Of a stretch of 64,000 nt of DNA, positions 17,478 through 25,109 are shown in pieces (positions within the stretch are counted from its first letter, which is position 1; each line of letters starts with the position of its first letter). Made by a program: the position numbers and the translations under genes. The stretch is from assembly GCF_001593385.1 (NCBI RefSeq), contig NZ_LUVZ01000034.1:310001-374000 (forward strand), given 5' to 3'. The notes beneath the pieces are model-generated. The model was not told the origin of the DNA, made no database searches, and saw nothing but the letters and a program-made list of their open reading frames with translations. Source of the DNA: Chryseobacterium cucumeris (GTDB taxonomy: Bacteria > Bacteroidota > Bacteroidia > Flavobacteriales > Weeksellaceae).

Positions 17478-17517
17478 GTATCTGCAGTATAGATTGGGTT
17501 TCCTGCAGGTACTTTTA
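17478..17517 (+). terminator. CTGCAGG-family hairpin, copy 3
   Basis: GTATCTGCAG and CTGCAGGTAC pair with one wobble and are followed by TTTTAAAA. No gene lies between it and copy 2. Confidence 0.6.
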
Positions 17518-17603
17518 AAAGGTTTAATAATTAAAAAACGGATAAAGAAAAGTATATAGCTCTATATTGATAAAAAAACATTTTTAATCATCGTTTGTGT
17601 TGT

Positions 17604-17643
17604 GTACCTGCATGATAAGTGGTTTTCTGCAGGTACCTTTTTT
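17604..17643 (+). terminator. CTGCAGG-family hairpin, copy 4, in the leader of the SGNH gene
   Basis: GTACCTGCA and TGCAGGTAC pair perfectly and are followed by TTTTTTT. It ends only about 25 bases before the ATG at 17668. If it terminates, the next gene must start transcription inside those bases or be attenuated; otherwise it is a leader structure. Confidence 0.6.
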
Positions 17644-17667
17644 AAACAACTCTCAAAAAAATACTCT

Positions 17668-18903
17668 ATGATAAAAAAACTACTCTTTCTTATATGTACT
17701 GGTTTTTCAGTGTTATCATTCTGCCAGTCTGATGAGGTTCTGTTTATAGGAAACAGCGTCACCTATTTTAATGACATGCCTGAAATTTTTAAAAATATAG
17801 CGGCTTCAAAAGGGAAAAATCTATCTGTAACAACACATACTCCCGGAGGAACCGGATTTGTGAATCATGTAGAGGATGCTTCATTGTATCAAAAGATAAG
17901 ATCTAAAAACTATAAATACGTGATCATGCAGCCCGGAACTGCGGAATCTGCAGGTCATTCTTACCCTGTTTCTGTAACCGCTGAACGCGGCCGTAAAATC
18001 AGGGATTCTATTCGTAAATACAGTCCTTGTTCTAAGATTTTTCTGTATGAAATTCCCTATGGAGTTCCATCTGCCAATGAATACAACACCTATTTTGCTT
18101 TTCAGAAAAAAATTAAGGATTCCATTACAAAGATGTCTAACCTGATGCAGGTGGAAATGGTTCCTGCCGGAGAATCTGCAAGACATTACTACAATTCTTC
18201 CCAGGATCTGGCTCTTCACGGATCTTATAACGATATTCATCCTGGACCTAAAGGAAGTTATCTTGTGGCAGCCACTATGTATTCTGCAATTTTTCAGGAT
18301 CATGTATTTCCATCCACTTTTTATAACGGAATGCCTCAAAACACAGCCGAAAACTTTCAGAATATTGCAGATCTTGTTTTTTTTAATAATCCGCCACAAT
18401 GGAATAGTAATACGTTTCACCTTCATTCGGATTTTATAGCAGGAATTAACGGAACAACTGTAAATTTCACTAATCATTCCGCCAATTACACATCTGTATC
18501 ATGGAACTTTGGCGATGGCATCACCGATTCTTCATTGAATCCTGTTCATCAATATACTGCCCCGGGAACTTATACAGTCTCACTTACGGTCAGCAAAAAC
18601 TCCTGTGCAGAAACTTTCAGTAAAACAATTACTATTGGTTCTTTGGGAACTGCGGATATGAATGTACAGCCTGAGCTTATATTTTACCCTAATCCTGTGA
18701 AAGATATCTGTTACCTCAAAAGTAAAGAGGAAATAAAGGATATTATCGTTTATGATATGGCTCAAAGGAAGCTTTTTGAGAGGAAAAATCTTCACACTCG
18801 TGATATAGAATTAGATTTTTCACCTTACAGTACAGGAGCTTATATGATCCATATTCTTTGCGAAAATGATCATAAAGAAAGTATTAAGATTATGGTTAAA
18901 TGA
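17668..18903 (+). CDS. secreted SGNH/GDSL-type hydrolase with PKD domain, T9SS type A
   Basis: 411 residues from the ATG opening MIKKLLFLICTGFSVLSFCQ, a signal peptide; the frame extends upstream to 17602, but through a hairpin. The N-terminal hydrolase domain has the nucleophile block FIGNSVTYF (Ser30), GGTGF, and a C-terminal YNDIHPGPKG block with His191. The usual catalytic DxxH reads N-D-I-H here, so the acid residue is uncertain. A PKD module (SWNFGDG to TYTVSLTV, about 258-325) and a type A T9SS domain (LIFYPNPVKD to KIMVK) follow. It is likely an extracellular esterase or acetyl hydrolase; the substrate is unknown. It stands alone, with a strong terminator at 18916. Confidence 0.85.
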   Translation: MIKKLLFLICTGFSVLSFCQSDEVLFIGNSVTYFNDMPEIFKNIAASKGKNLSVTTHTPGGTGFVNHVEDASLYQKIRSKNYKYVIMQPGTAESAGHSYPVSVTAERGRKIRDSIRKYSPCSKIFLYEIPYGVPSANEYNTYFAFQKKIKDSITKMSNLMQVEMVPAGESARHYYNSSQDLALHGSYNDIHPGPKGSYLVAATMYSAIFQDHVFPSTFYNGMPQNTAENFQNIADLVFFNNPPQWNSNTFHLHSDFIAGINGTTVNFTNHSANYTSVSWNFGDGITDSSLNPVHQYTAPGTYTVSLTVSKNSCAETFSKTITIGSLGTADMNVQPELIFYPNPVKDICYLKSKEEIKDIIVYDMAQRKLFERKNLHTRDIELDFSPYSTGAYMIHILCENDHKESIKIMVK

Positions 18904-18913
18904 TTTAATAACG

Positions 18914-18945
18914 ACAAAAAGAGAACCCAGGAGTTCTCTTTTTTA
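18914..18945 (+). terminator. rho-independent terminator of the SGNH hydrolase
   Basis: AAAAGAGAAC pairs with GTTCTCTTTT around a short loop and runs into a T-tract ending near 18945. It lies about 12 bases after the stop. Confidence 0.85.
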
Positions 18946-19043
18946 TTGTATCATGATATGATCAGATGACCAAGACTATCCTGCAACAACCTCTTCATTT
19001 AAGTTTCAATAAATAGTATTTAGTCTCTGTATCTTCAAAATAT

Positions 19044-19080
19044 AAAAGGAAAAGTACTGTTTATTAGTACTTTTCCTTTT
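19044..19080. terminator. perfect hairpin terminator, serving the SDR gene at 19119
   Basis: AAAAGGAAAAGTACT (19044-19058) and AGTACTTTTCCTTTT (19066-19080) are exact complements with a 7-base loop. The T-rich arms make it usable in both directions; it lies 38 bases beyond the stop of the leftward SDR gene. Confidence 0.8.
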
Positions 19081-19118
19081 CTATGGGATGTATGGACTAC
19101 AATAATTTAATATATATT

Positions 19119-19970
19119 TTATAACCCATAAGCTTCTATCCACTTTTGTTTTACCTGTTCTGTAATCAGATTGTATTCTTTATCTACTCCATTGGAAAGA
19201 GGATCTAGTGGTGTGCGAAGTGGTCTTTTCCCTTTTTCTGTATTGACCAGCTTAAGGGCTCCATCTGCAATGATTTGTGGATCCGGAGCTGATTCCATAA
19301 AGAGTTTACCAAATACGGTCTGAATTTTCTGACTGATATCTGCCACAGCAGTACCATAAGATTCCTGAATGCTCTCGCGATCTCCATTAACATGCGCCTT
19401 ACCGATAATTTCCGTCATGAACCCTCCCGGCTCAAGCAGTACTGATTCTATTCCCTGCCCTATCAGCTCTTCATACGAACCTTCTATAAGACCTTCCAAC
19501 GCAAATTTTGTAGAATTATAAGCAGACTGTAATGGAAGTGAAATTCGCCCTACCTGACTGGAAATGGTGATGATAAGACCATCTTTTGCAGCTCTCATAA
19601 TAGGTAGAATTTCATTATTCACTCTCAATGTTCCCCAAACATTTACATCAAAGAGCTTCTGGATTTGTGGTATTGAATAAGATTCAAGAACTCCTGCTCC
19701 ATATATTCCTGCATTATTAATCAAAACATCAATTCTACCATACTTTTCATGTACTAAAGCAACAGCTTTTTTTACAGACTGATCATCTGTGATATCCATA
19801 TCTACTACTTCTGTATTCTCCAGCTTATTCAGATTTTTTGCGTGTTCAGCATTGCTTCCAGTAGTATTTCGCATCGTGGCTATGACGATATGCCCTTCTT
19901 TGTTAAATGTTTTTACCATTAATGCACCAAAACCGGTACTTGAACCTGTAATTAAGATTACTTTTTTCAT
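19119..19970 (-). CDS. short-chain dehydrogenase/reductase (SDR), classical type
   Basis: A 283-residue cytosolic NAD(P)-dependent oxidoreductase. The cofactor loop TGSSTGFG is at residues 8-15, the NNAG motif at 85-88, and the catalytic tetrad includes Ser138, Tyr151 and Lys155 in YNSTK. The Arg34 that follows the second strand (ATMRN) favours NADP. The substrate is unknown. It is transcribed divergently from an HxlR-type regulator across about 207 bases containing an 11-base inverted repeat, the usual arrangement for HxlR control of a redox enzyme. It is a distant paralog of the SDR at 21367. Confidence 0.92.
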   Translation of the reverse strand: MKKVILITGSSTGFGALMVKTFNKEGHIVIATMRNTTGSNAEHAKNLNKLENTEVVDMDITDDQSVKKAVALVHEKYGRIDVLINNAGIYGAGVLESYSIPQIQKLFDVNVWGTLRVNNEILPIMRAAKDGLIITISSQVGRISLPLQSAYNSTKFALEGLIEGSYEELIGQGIESVLLEPGGFMTEIIGKAHVNGDRESIQESYGTAVADISQKIQTVFGKLFMESAPDPQIIADGALKLVNTEKGKRPLRTPLDPLSNGVDKEYNLITEQVKQKWIEAYGL

Positions 19971-20124
19971 TCTTTTTGTTCGTCTCTTTTTAATTATTGA
20001 CTCTTTTTAACTCAGAAGAATACCGGCCGGAATTCTTTTCATTATTACAATATTTCCTTCAGACTGTTTATTCTGTTTCAGAAGAAAATACCTTAAATAT
20101 GATGTTGCAATTTAGCATATATTT

Positions 20125-20159
20125 ACTTTCCTTTGTATAGTGCTTTCCCAAAGGAAAGT
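20125..20159. promoter_or_regulatory. inverted repeat, probable HxlR operator
   Basis: ACTTTCCTTTG (20125-20135) and CAAAGGAAAGT (20149-20159) are exact complements; a further CTTTCC lies between them. The site is 18 bases before the HxlR start at 20178 and about 155 bases before the divergent SDR. HxlR proteins commonly autoregulate and control the divergent gene from such dyads. Confidence 0.65.
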
Positions 20160-20177
20160 GAAATAATTTATAAGCGT

Positions 20178-20579
20178 ATGTCTGTAAAAAAAATTAAATC
20201 AAGCTGCCTGGAAACGATCAAGCCTGTACGAGACGCTTTGGACGTTTTAAGTGGCAAATGGAAGCTGGCAATCATTGTATCTGTATCTGTAGGCAATGAT
20301 CGCTTTACTGATATACAGGACAGTATACCAGGTATTACTCCAAAGGTTCTGGCTAAGGAACTCAAAGAACTTGAACAGCATCAGCTTATCAAAAGAACAG
20401 TTATTGATGATTATCCGGTTAAAATCATTTATCAGCCTCAACCTTATTCTTCAACTTTAAATCCTATCATCTTTGCTCTTAAAGATTGGGGAATTAATCA
20501 TAAAAGAAAACTTTTTGAAGAAGGATTTACAATGAATGAAATAGGAGAAATTCCCCAATGTCTTCCTGAAGAAGGATAA
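20178..20579 (+). CDS. HxlR-family winged-helix regulator
   Basis: 133 residues from the ATG at 20178 (MSVKKIKSSC); the frame continues upstream to 20133, but that start falls inside the inverted repeat. The family hallmarks are an N-terminal cysteine (Cys10), then ALDVLSGKWKLAIIV, RFTDIQDSIPGITPKVLAKELKELE and a C-terminal wing. In several HxlR proteins the N-terminal cysteine senses electrophiles or oxidants, so a redox or aldehyde signal is plausible here. It is divergent from the SDR at 19119 and most likely controls it and itself. Confidence 0.9.
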   Translation: MSVKKIKSSCLETIKPVRDALDVLSGKWKLAIIVSVSVGNDRFTDIQDSIPGITPKVLAKELKELEQHQLIKRTVIDDYPVKIIYQPQPYSSTLNPIIFALKDWGINHKRKLFEEGFTMNEIGEIPQCLPEEG

Positions 20580-20635
20580 TAAACAACTGATTTAGTTGAT
20601 ATTAAAACAATGCAATATAAAAAAAGCATAAAAAA

Positions 20636-20667
20636 TTTGTTTTTATGACCAATCGGTCATATATTTG
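20636..20667 (+). promoter_or_regulatory. TetR-controlled promoter with operator between -33 and -7
   Basis: TTTG (20636-20639), 20 bases, then TATATTTG (20660-20667) form a consensus Bacteroidota promoter. The dyad ATGACCAATCGGTCAT (20645-20660) fills the spacer, so bound repressor would block RNA polymerase. The dyad is near-identical to the one at 21293-21308. This is a textbook autoregulatory site for the TetR gene 21 bases downstream. Confidence 0.88.
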
Positions 20668-20687
20668 CATCATTATTTACTATTATT

Positions 20688-21275
20688 ATGGCAAAAGGGG
20701 AGGAAACCAGACAGTTCATTATAGAAAAAGCAGCACCTATTTTTAATACAAAAGGGATTGCAGCTACTTCTATGAGTGATATTATGGAGGCCACCAAGTT
20801 GTCTAAAGGCAGTATGTACGTTCATTTTGAAAATAAGGAAGTACTTGCCTGTGCTGCTGTTGAGCATAATATGCAAATGCTGACTGATCAACTTCAAAAA
20901 ACTTTAAGCAGATTTAAAACTTCCAGGGAACAGTTATTCGCCTATATTGATTTTTTTAGTGATCCCAATCATCCGCCTGTAGTTGGCGGGTGTCCCCTGC
21001 TAAACTTTGGAACAGAAGCTGATGATACCAATCCAGTCGTTAAAGGAAAAATAAACAATGGAATAAAACAGGGAGAAAAATTAATTTCCGGTATTATAGA
21101 AAAAGGAATTTCCAATAAAGAATTCAGAGCGGAATGGGATGCGGAAGGTTTTGCAACAGTTTTGTTTGCCATGCTTGAAGGTGGACACTTAATGTCAAGA
21201 ATGGCTGGTAATAACGATAAAATGATAACTATCGTCAAAAATCTTAAAAAAATGATTGAAGAAAATACGGTGTAA
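20688..21275 (+). CDS. TetR/AcrR-family repressor
   Basis: 195 residues. The N-terminal HTH (about 8-55) contains FNTKGIAATSMSDIMEATKLSKGSMYVHFENKEVL, here shown only by its parts TSMSDIMEA and KGSMYVHFENK, typical of TetR. The remainder is a helical ligand-binding domain with the NHPPVVGGCPLLNFG segment found in TetR proteins that govern oxidoreductases. Paired operators in its own promoter and before the SDR at 21367 imply that it represses both genes. The ligand is unknown; a quinone, aldehyde or similar xenobiotic is suggested only by the reductase context. Confidence 0.93.
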   Translation: MAKGEETRQFIIEKAAPIFNTKGIAATSMSDIMEATKLSKGSMYVHFENKEVLACAAVEHNMQMLTDQLQKTLSRFKTSREQLFAYIDFFSDPNHPPVVGGCPLLNFGTEADDTNPVVKGKINNGIKQGEKLISGIIEKGISNKEFRAEWDAEGFATVLFAMLEGGHLMSRMAGNNDKMITIVKNLKKMIEENTV

Positions 21276-21292
21276 TTTTTTTTATCCAAAAT

Positions 21293-21308
21293 ATGACCGA
21301 TCGGTCAT
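21293..21308. promoter_or_regulatory. TetR operator upstream of the SDR gene
   Basis: ATGACCGATCGGTCAT is a perfect 16-base palindrome differing from the operator at 20645-20660 at one position. It lies 58 bases before the SDR start, next to TACATATG (21310-21317), a one-mismatch -7 box. Confidence 0.88.
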
Positions 21309-21366
21309 TTACATATGAAATAATTCTTTTAAAAAATATAATCATAACAATTTAAAAAACAGAACA

Positions 21367-22173
21367 ATGTCAAAAACAGTTTTAATTACAGGTGCATCAA
21401 AAGGTTTCGGAAAAGCATGGGCAGAAGCCTTTTTAGCCAAAGGATACAATGTGGCTGCAACAGCCAGAAATGTAGAAACGCTTGATGATTTAAAAGAAAA
21501 ATATGGAGATTCCGTATTGCCTTTAACCTTAGATGTAGATAAAAGAGAGGAATCATTATCAGTAGTTCAGAAAGTACACCAACACTTCGGCAGCATTGAT
21601 ATTCTGATTAATAATGCAGGATATGCACTAACAGGTGCGGTGGAAGAAACCAACGAACAGGAAGCAAGAGCACAGTTTGAAACAAATTTCTTTGGAACTT
21701 TATGGCTTACACAGGCGGTGCTTCCCATTATGAGAGATCAGAAAAGTGGTCATATCATTCAGGTTTCTTCTATTTTAGGATTGGCTACTTTACCAACCAT
21801 GGGACTTTATAATGCATCTAAGTTTGCACTGGAAGGATTAAGCGAAACTTTAGCAACAGAAGTAAAAGGCTTTGGAATTAATGTAACTTTGGTAGAACCT
21901 AATGGCTATGCTTCCAATATCTGGCATACAGGAATTAATACACAAAGTAATCCTGTTTACGATGGTGTTAAAAAGGCTTTCTCAGAATCTGAAACTTCTT
22001 TTGGTGACGTATCAGCTACAGCTCCTGCATTGATAAAGTTAGCAGAAACTGAAAATCCTCCATTGCGTTTATTGCTTGGAAAAGTAGCACTTCCTTTCGT
22101 AAAACAAAATTACGAACAGCGCTTAAGAGTATGGGAAGAATGGAATGATGTATCTGTAGAAGCTCACGGATAA
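21367..22173 (+). CDS. short-chain dehydrogenase/reductase (SDR), TetR-controlled
   Basis: A 268-residue cytosolic NADP-preferring oxidoreductase: TGASKGFG at residues 8-15 with Arg34 after strand two, NNAG at 82-85, Ser134/135, Tyr148 and Lys152 in YNASK. The YNASKFALEG and VEPNGYASNIW segments match the SDR subgroup often annotated simply as oxidoreductase. It has its own TetR operator upstream and a strong terminator at 22196, so it is a separate transcript within the TetR regulon. The substrate is unknown. Confidence 0.93.
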   Translation: MSKTVLITGASKGFGKAWAEAFLAKGYNVAATARNVETLDDLKEKYGDSVLPLTLDVDKREESLSVVQKVHQHFGSIDILINNAGYALTGAVEETNEQEARAQFETNFFGTLWLTQAVLPIMRDQKSGHIIQVSSILGLATLPTMGLYNASKFALEGLSETLATEVKGFGINVTLVEPNGYASNIWHTGINTQSNPVYDGVKKAFSESETSFGDVSATAPALIKLAETENPPLRLLLGKVALPFVKQNYEQRLRVWEEWNDVSVEAHG

Positions 22174-22195
22174 CATCGAAAAAAATGTTTTCACA

Positions 22196-22236
22196 AAATA
22201 AGCTCCGTTTTTATAGAAGAACGGAGCTTATTTTTT
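22196..22236 (+). terminator. rho-independent terminator of the SDR gene
   Basis: AAATAAGCTCCGTT pairs with AACGGAGCTTATTT (22220-22233) and runs into TTTTTTT. It is one of the strongest hairpins in the window. Confidence 0.9.
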
Positions 22237-22366
22237 TATCCTTTTTGAGATCAATATCTCAGTCATTTTTCTTAGCATTACTTTTCATCTGCTTCATATT
22301 GTTTCCTGTTCACCATCTGCAATGTCTGTTTCACTGTGAAATATGACTACTTGAACACATTACTCG

Positions 22367-22397
22367 TTTCCCAGGCGTATCTCAGGGTATAATTTTG
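22367..22397 (+). promoter_or_regulatory. promoter of the epoxide hydrolase-ohr unit
   Basis: TTTC (22367-22370; one mismatch to TTTG), a 19-base spacer, then TAATTTTG (22390-22397) matching TAnnTTTG. It gives a leader of about 44 bases to the ATG at 22445. Confidence 0.6.
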
Positions 22398-22444
22398 TCT
22401 CATCAAAAAGAAAAAACAGATTTAAAATCTAATACAGCAAAGCA

Positions 22445-23743
22445 ATGAAAACAACAATTTCAACAATTCTTTTAGCAGCAACTTTTATCTTAGGTACACC
22501 TGCTATTTCTAAGGCGCAAAAAAATGATACTGCTACTCTATTATCAAAAAATGATACCAGTATCCGTCCTTTTCACATCAATATTCCACAATCTCAGCTG
22601 GATGATCTTAAAAAACGTATTTCCGAAACCCGCTTCCCGGATAAAGAGACTGTGAAAGATGCTTCCCAGGGAATCCAGCTTGAGCAGTTAAAAGAACTTA
22701 TCACCTATTGGGGCAACGGATACGACTGGAGAAAAGTAGAAAATAAACTGAATGCGCTTCCCCAATTTGTAACAAAAATTGACGGACTTGATATCCAGTT
22801 TATCCATGTACGTTCAAAGGAGCCTAATGCAATGCCTGTGATTCTTACTCATGGCTGGCCTGGTTCTCCGCTGGAGTTTATCAATGCAATAGATCCTTTG
22901 ACTGATCCTGTAAAATATGGAGGAAAAGCAAGTGATGCTTTTGATGTAATTATACCTGCCATTCCGGGATATGGTTTTTCAGAGATTCCTGCTGAGCTTG
23001 GCTGGAACCCTGACCGCGTTGCCCGTGCATGGGATGTACTGATGAAAAGACTCGGCTACAAAAAATATGTTTCTGAAGGTGGTGACCATGGTTCTGTTAT
23101 TTCTGATGCATTAGCAAAACAGGCTCCTTCAGGTCTTTTGGGAATCCACCTTACCATGCCGGCTACCATTCCTGCCGAACTTGTAAAACCAATCAATGCC
23201 GGTGATCCCGCCCCGTCAGGACTTTCTGCCTCAGAAGCAAAAGCATACAATGCAATGAGTACATTCTTTGGAAGAAATGCAGCTTACGGGGGAATGATGG
23301 TAACACGTCCACAGACAACAGGATATCTGCTTTCTGATTCTCCAACAGCCTTAGCAGCATTCCTTTACGAAAAAATTGCAGAATGGAGTGAAAGTGATCT
23401 TCATCCTGAGAATATCATTGGCCGTGATGCCATCCTCGATGATATTACCCTTTACTGGCTTACCAATACCGGAGCGTCTTCTTCACGTTTCTATTGGGAA
23501 AATAACAAGAATAATTTCAGTGCGGAGGCGCAGAAGACCAAAGACATTAAAGTTCCTGTAGCTATTTCGGTATTTCCTCACGAAATTTATCAGGCTCCGG
23601 AAAGCTGGTCGAAGCAAGCTTATCCTACTTTATATTATTATCATAAAGCTTCAAAAGGCGGACATTTTGCAGCCTGGGAACAGCCGCAGATCTTTACAGA
23701 AGAGCTTAGAGCCGCTTTCAAAGATTTAAGAAAAAAACTTTAA
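22445..23743 (+). CDS. exported epoxide hydrolase, alpha/beta-hydrolase fold
   Basis: 432 residues. A signal peptide (about 1-25, ending SKAQ) sends it to the periplasm. An epoxide-hydrolase N-terminal domain (FHINIPQSQLDDLKKRI, WRKVENKLN) is followed by the oxyanion segment HGWPGS (136-141), the nucleophile elbow GGDHG (Asp214; most relatives have GGDWG) and the catalytic His407 in GGHFAAWEQP. It hydrolyses epoxides to diols in known family members; the physiological substrate here is unknown. It is followed after 49 bases by ohr on the same transcript, suggesting a role in detoxifying reactive organic compounds. Confidence 0.92.
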   Translation: MKTTISTILLAATFILGTPAISKAQKNDTATLLSKNDTSIRPFHINIPQSQLDDLKKRISETRFPDKETVKDASQGIQLEQLKELITYWGNGYDWRKVENKLNALPQFVTKIDGLDIQFIHVRSKEPNAMPVILTHGWPGSPLEFINAIDPLTDPVKYGGKASDAFDVIIPAIPGYGFSEIPAELGWNPDRVARAWDVLMKRLGYKKYVSEGGDHGSVISDALAKQAPSGLLGIHLTMPATIPAELVKPINAGDPAPSGLSASEAKAYNAMSTFFGRNAAYGGMMVTRPQTTGYLLSDSPTALAAFLYEKIAEWSESDLHPENIIGRDAILDDITLYWLTNTGASSSRFYWENNKNNFSAEAQKTKDIKVPVAISVFPHEIYQAPESWSKQAYPTLYYYHKASKGGHFAAWEQPQIFTEELRAAFKDLRKKL

Positions 23744-23792
23744 CAATAATAGGATCAATCAACAGAATCGTTTAATCTAAAATAATAAAAAT

Positions 23793-24251
23793 ATGGAATT
23801 AAATACCATTCAGGAAGTAGAAAATACAACCGTAGTCAATATCAGTAAAGTACTGTATTCCGGTAATGTCGTTGTAACGGGAGGCCGTAACGGAGAAGCA
23901 AAAAGCAGTGATGGCAAACTTAGTATTGAACTAACTTCTCCCGGTTCAAAGGGAAACGGAACCAATCCGGAACAGTTGTTAGCAGCAGGATGGTCGGCAT
24001 GTTTTATCGGTGCGATGCATTTAGGTGCGGTAAAAATGGGAGTTACCCTTCCTCCGGACTTATCTGTCAATACCTCTGTAGATCTGGCCACCAATGATGA
24101 TGGATTTTTCCTGCAAGCCCATTTACAGGTACTTTTACCGGGATTTGCAATAGACGAAGCCAGAAAAGTTGTGGAAACAGCCCATGCAACATGTCCTTAT
24201 TCAAAAGCAACCCGTGGAAATATCAATGTAAAAATAGATGTAGTAGTTTAG
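23793..24251 (+). CDS. ohr: organic hydroperoxide resistance protein, Ohr/OsmC family
   Basis: A 152-residue thiol peroxidase reducing organic hydroperoxides in the cytosol. The two redox cysteines are Cys70 (AAGWSACFIGA) and Cys134 (HATCPYSKATRGN), with NPEQLL before the first, all in Ohr-type spacing. The relatives' usual AAGYAACF reads AAGWSACF here. It is second after the epoxide hydrolase and closed by a terminator at 24280. No OhrR-type MarR gene is adjacent, so control may come from the shared promoter. Confidence 0.93.
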   Translation: MELNTIQEVENTTVVNISKVLYSGNVVVTGGRNGEAKSSDGKLSIELTSPGSKGNGTNPEQLLAAGWSACFIGAMHLGAVKMGVTLPPDLSVNTSVDLATNDDGFFLQAHLQVLLPGFAIDEARKVVETAHATCPYSKATRGNINVKIDVVV

Positions 24252-24279
24252 TTTTCAGAATGTTTATTGCAATTTGATT

Positions 24280-24314
24280 AAAACCTTCCCTGTCAAAAGC
24301 AAGGAAGGTTTTTT
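24280..24314 (+). terminator. rho-independent terminator after ohr
   Basis: AAAACCTTCC pairs with GGAAGGTTTT and runs into T residues; the convergent gene ends at 24332. Confidence 0.85.
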
Positions 24315-24331
24315 ATTGTTTTAAAATCTGT

Positions 24332-24901
24332 CTATTTAGCTGCTGTAGTGATTTTGTTAAACGCATAAGGCACCACTCCAATCCCCAGGGTCAGTAAAAC
24401 ACCAACGAGATTATTCAGGTTGGGAAAATTGCTTACATCAAAATAGTTCCAGATGGCAAAGGTGGTGAGAACACATGCCAGACCTACAGACACCAAACCG
24501 CTTATAAATGCAAGAAAACGGCTTACACTCGTATTAGGTTTTGAGGCATTGGGATCTTCACCATTGCCAGCTGTTGCATCTGCGGCCTTCATTGCCTGCT
24601 GACTTTCAGTAGAAGCAGATAAAAAAGCCACTCTTTGTTTTGTTTTTTCTACCTCTATCTGAACATTCGCATCCTTATCCAAAAGGAGATCTTTTAAAGA
24701 GACTTTATCTTTTTTAAGTTTAAAAAAGACAAGACAGGTAATTAAAAGGAAGAGCAGAATAGGAGAAATTGCAATCCATTTTTCAGCATCGGTTATAGGA
24801 ATTGGCTTTGGTACAGTCGGTATCGTGTTAGTCTGCTGTCCATACATCACAACAGATGTAAAGAGTGCGGTCAATAATAAAAGAAAATTCAAAGGTCTCA
24901 T
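24332..24901 (-). CDS. predicted inner-membrane protein, 189 aa
   Basis: I do not recognise a family. A signal peptide-like start (MRPLNFLLLLTALFTSVVMYG) is followed by three hydrophobic segments at about 42-61, 129-153 and 162-181. Between the first two lies a hydrophilic stretch rich in K, E and A, including KDLLLDKDANVQIEVEKTK and AATAGNGEDPNASK, probably cytoplasmic. The short periplasmic part has a proline-rich TVPKPIPIT. It stands 208 bases beyond the Omp85-like gene on the same strand, with two dyads between, so it may have its own promoter. Confidence 0.75.
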   Translation of the reverse strand: MRPLNFLLLLTALFTSVVMYGQQTNTIPTVPKPIPITDAEKWIAISPILLFLLITCLVFFKLKKDKVSLKDLLLDKDANVQIEVEKTKQRVAFLSASTESQQAMKAADATAGNGEDPNASKPNTSVSRFLAFISGLVSVGLACVLTTFAIWNYFDVSNFPNLNNLVGVLLTLGIGVVPYAFNKITTAAK

Positions 24902-24975
24902 AGGGGTTAGTTTTGAAGTTGTTATGTTTTTTTTAAACTACATCTGAATATACTTTACAGCATACAGTCTATTTA

Positions 24976-25026
24976 TCACAAATTTTGTGATAATATAACA
25001 ACCTGTCAATTACCCAAATGGGTAAT
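24976..25026. promoter_or_regulatory. two nested dyads upstream of the 189-aa membrane protein
   Basis: TCACAAATTTTGTGA (24976-24990) is a perfect palindrome around one T. ATTACCC-AAAT-GGGTAAT (25009-25026) is a perfect 7-4-7 dyad. They lie between the stop of the barrel gene and the start of the membrane-protein gene, both leftward, so they are either operators of the latter or 3'-end structures of the former. No T-run supports termination. Confidence 0.45.
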
Positions 25027-25109
25027 ATTATATCAAAAAGAATAATCGTATATAATATCTGAAAAATGACTTATTTCCAGGATATTAAGCACCAATTGAT
25101 CTTCTATTA

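Larger units (their letters stand above)
17315..17667. repeat. intergenic region with three CTGCAGG hairpins in series
   Basis: No credible gene. Three hairpins of one family follow each other: GTACCTGTAGG/CCTGCAGGTAC (17336-17346, 17359-17369), GTATCTGCAG/CTGCAGGTAC (17478-17487, 17503-17512) and GTACCTGCA/TGCAGGTAC (17604-17612, 17628-17636). Each is followed by a T-rich run. The first is well placed to terminate the protease transcript. The others, about 140 and 125 bases further on, have no gene before them and may be leftovers of deleted neighbours or a leader structure for the next gene. Confidence 0.75.

Noticed and set aside
17881..18477. 198-codon open frame on the minus strand
   Set aside because: It is antisense to the SGNH hydrolase, whose frame has signal peptide, catalytic, PKD and sorting motifs. 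The antisense product shows none.
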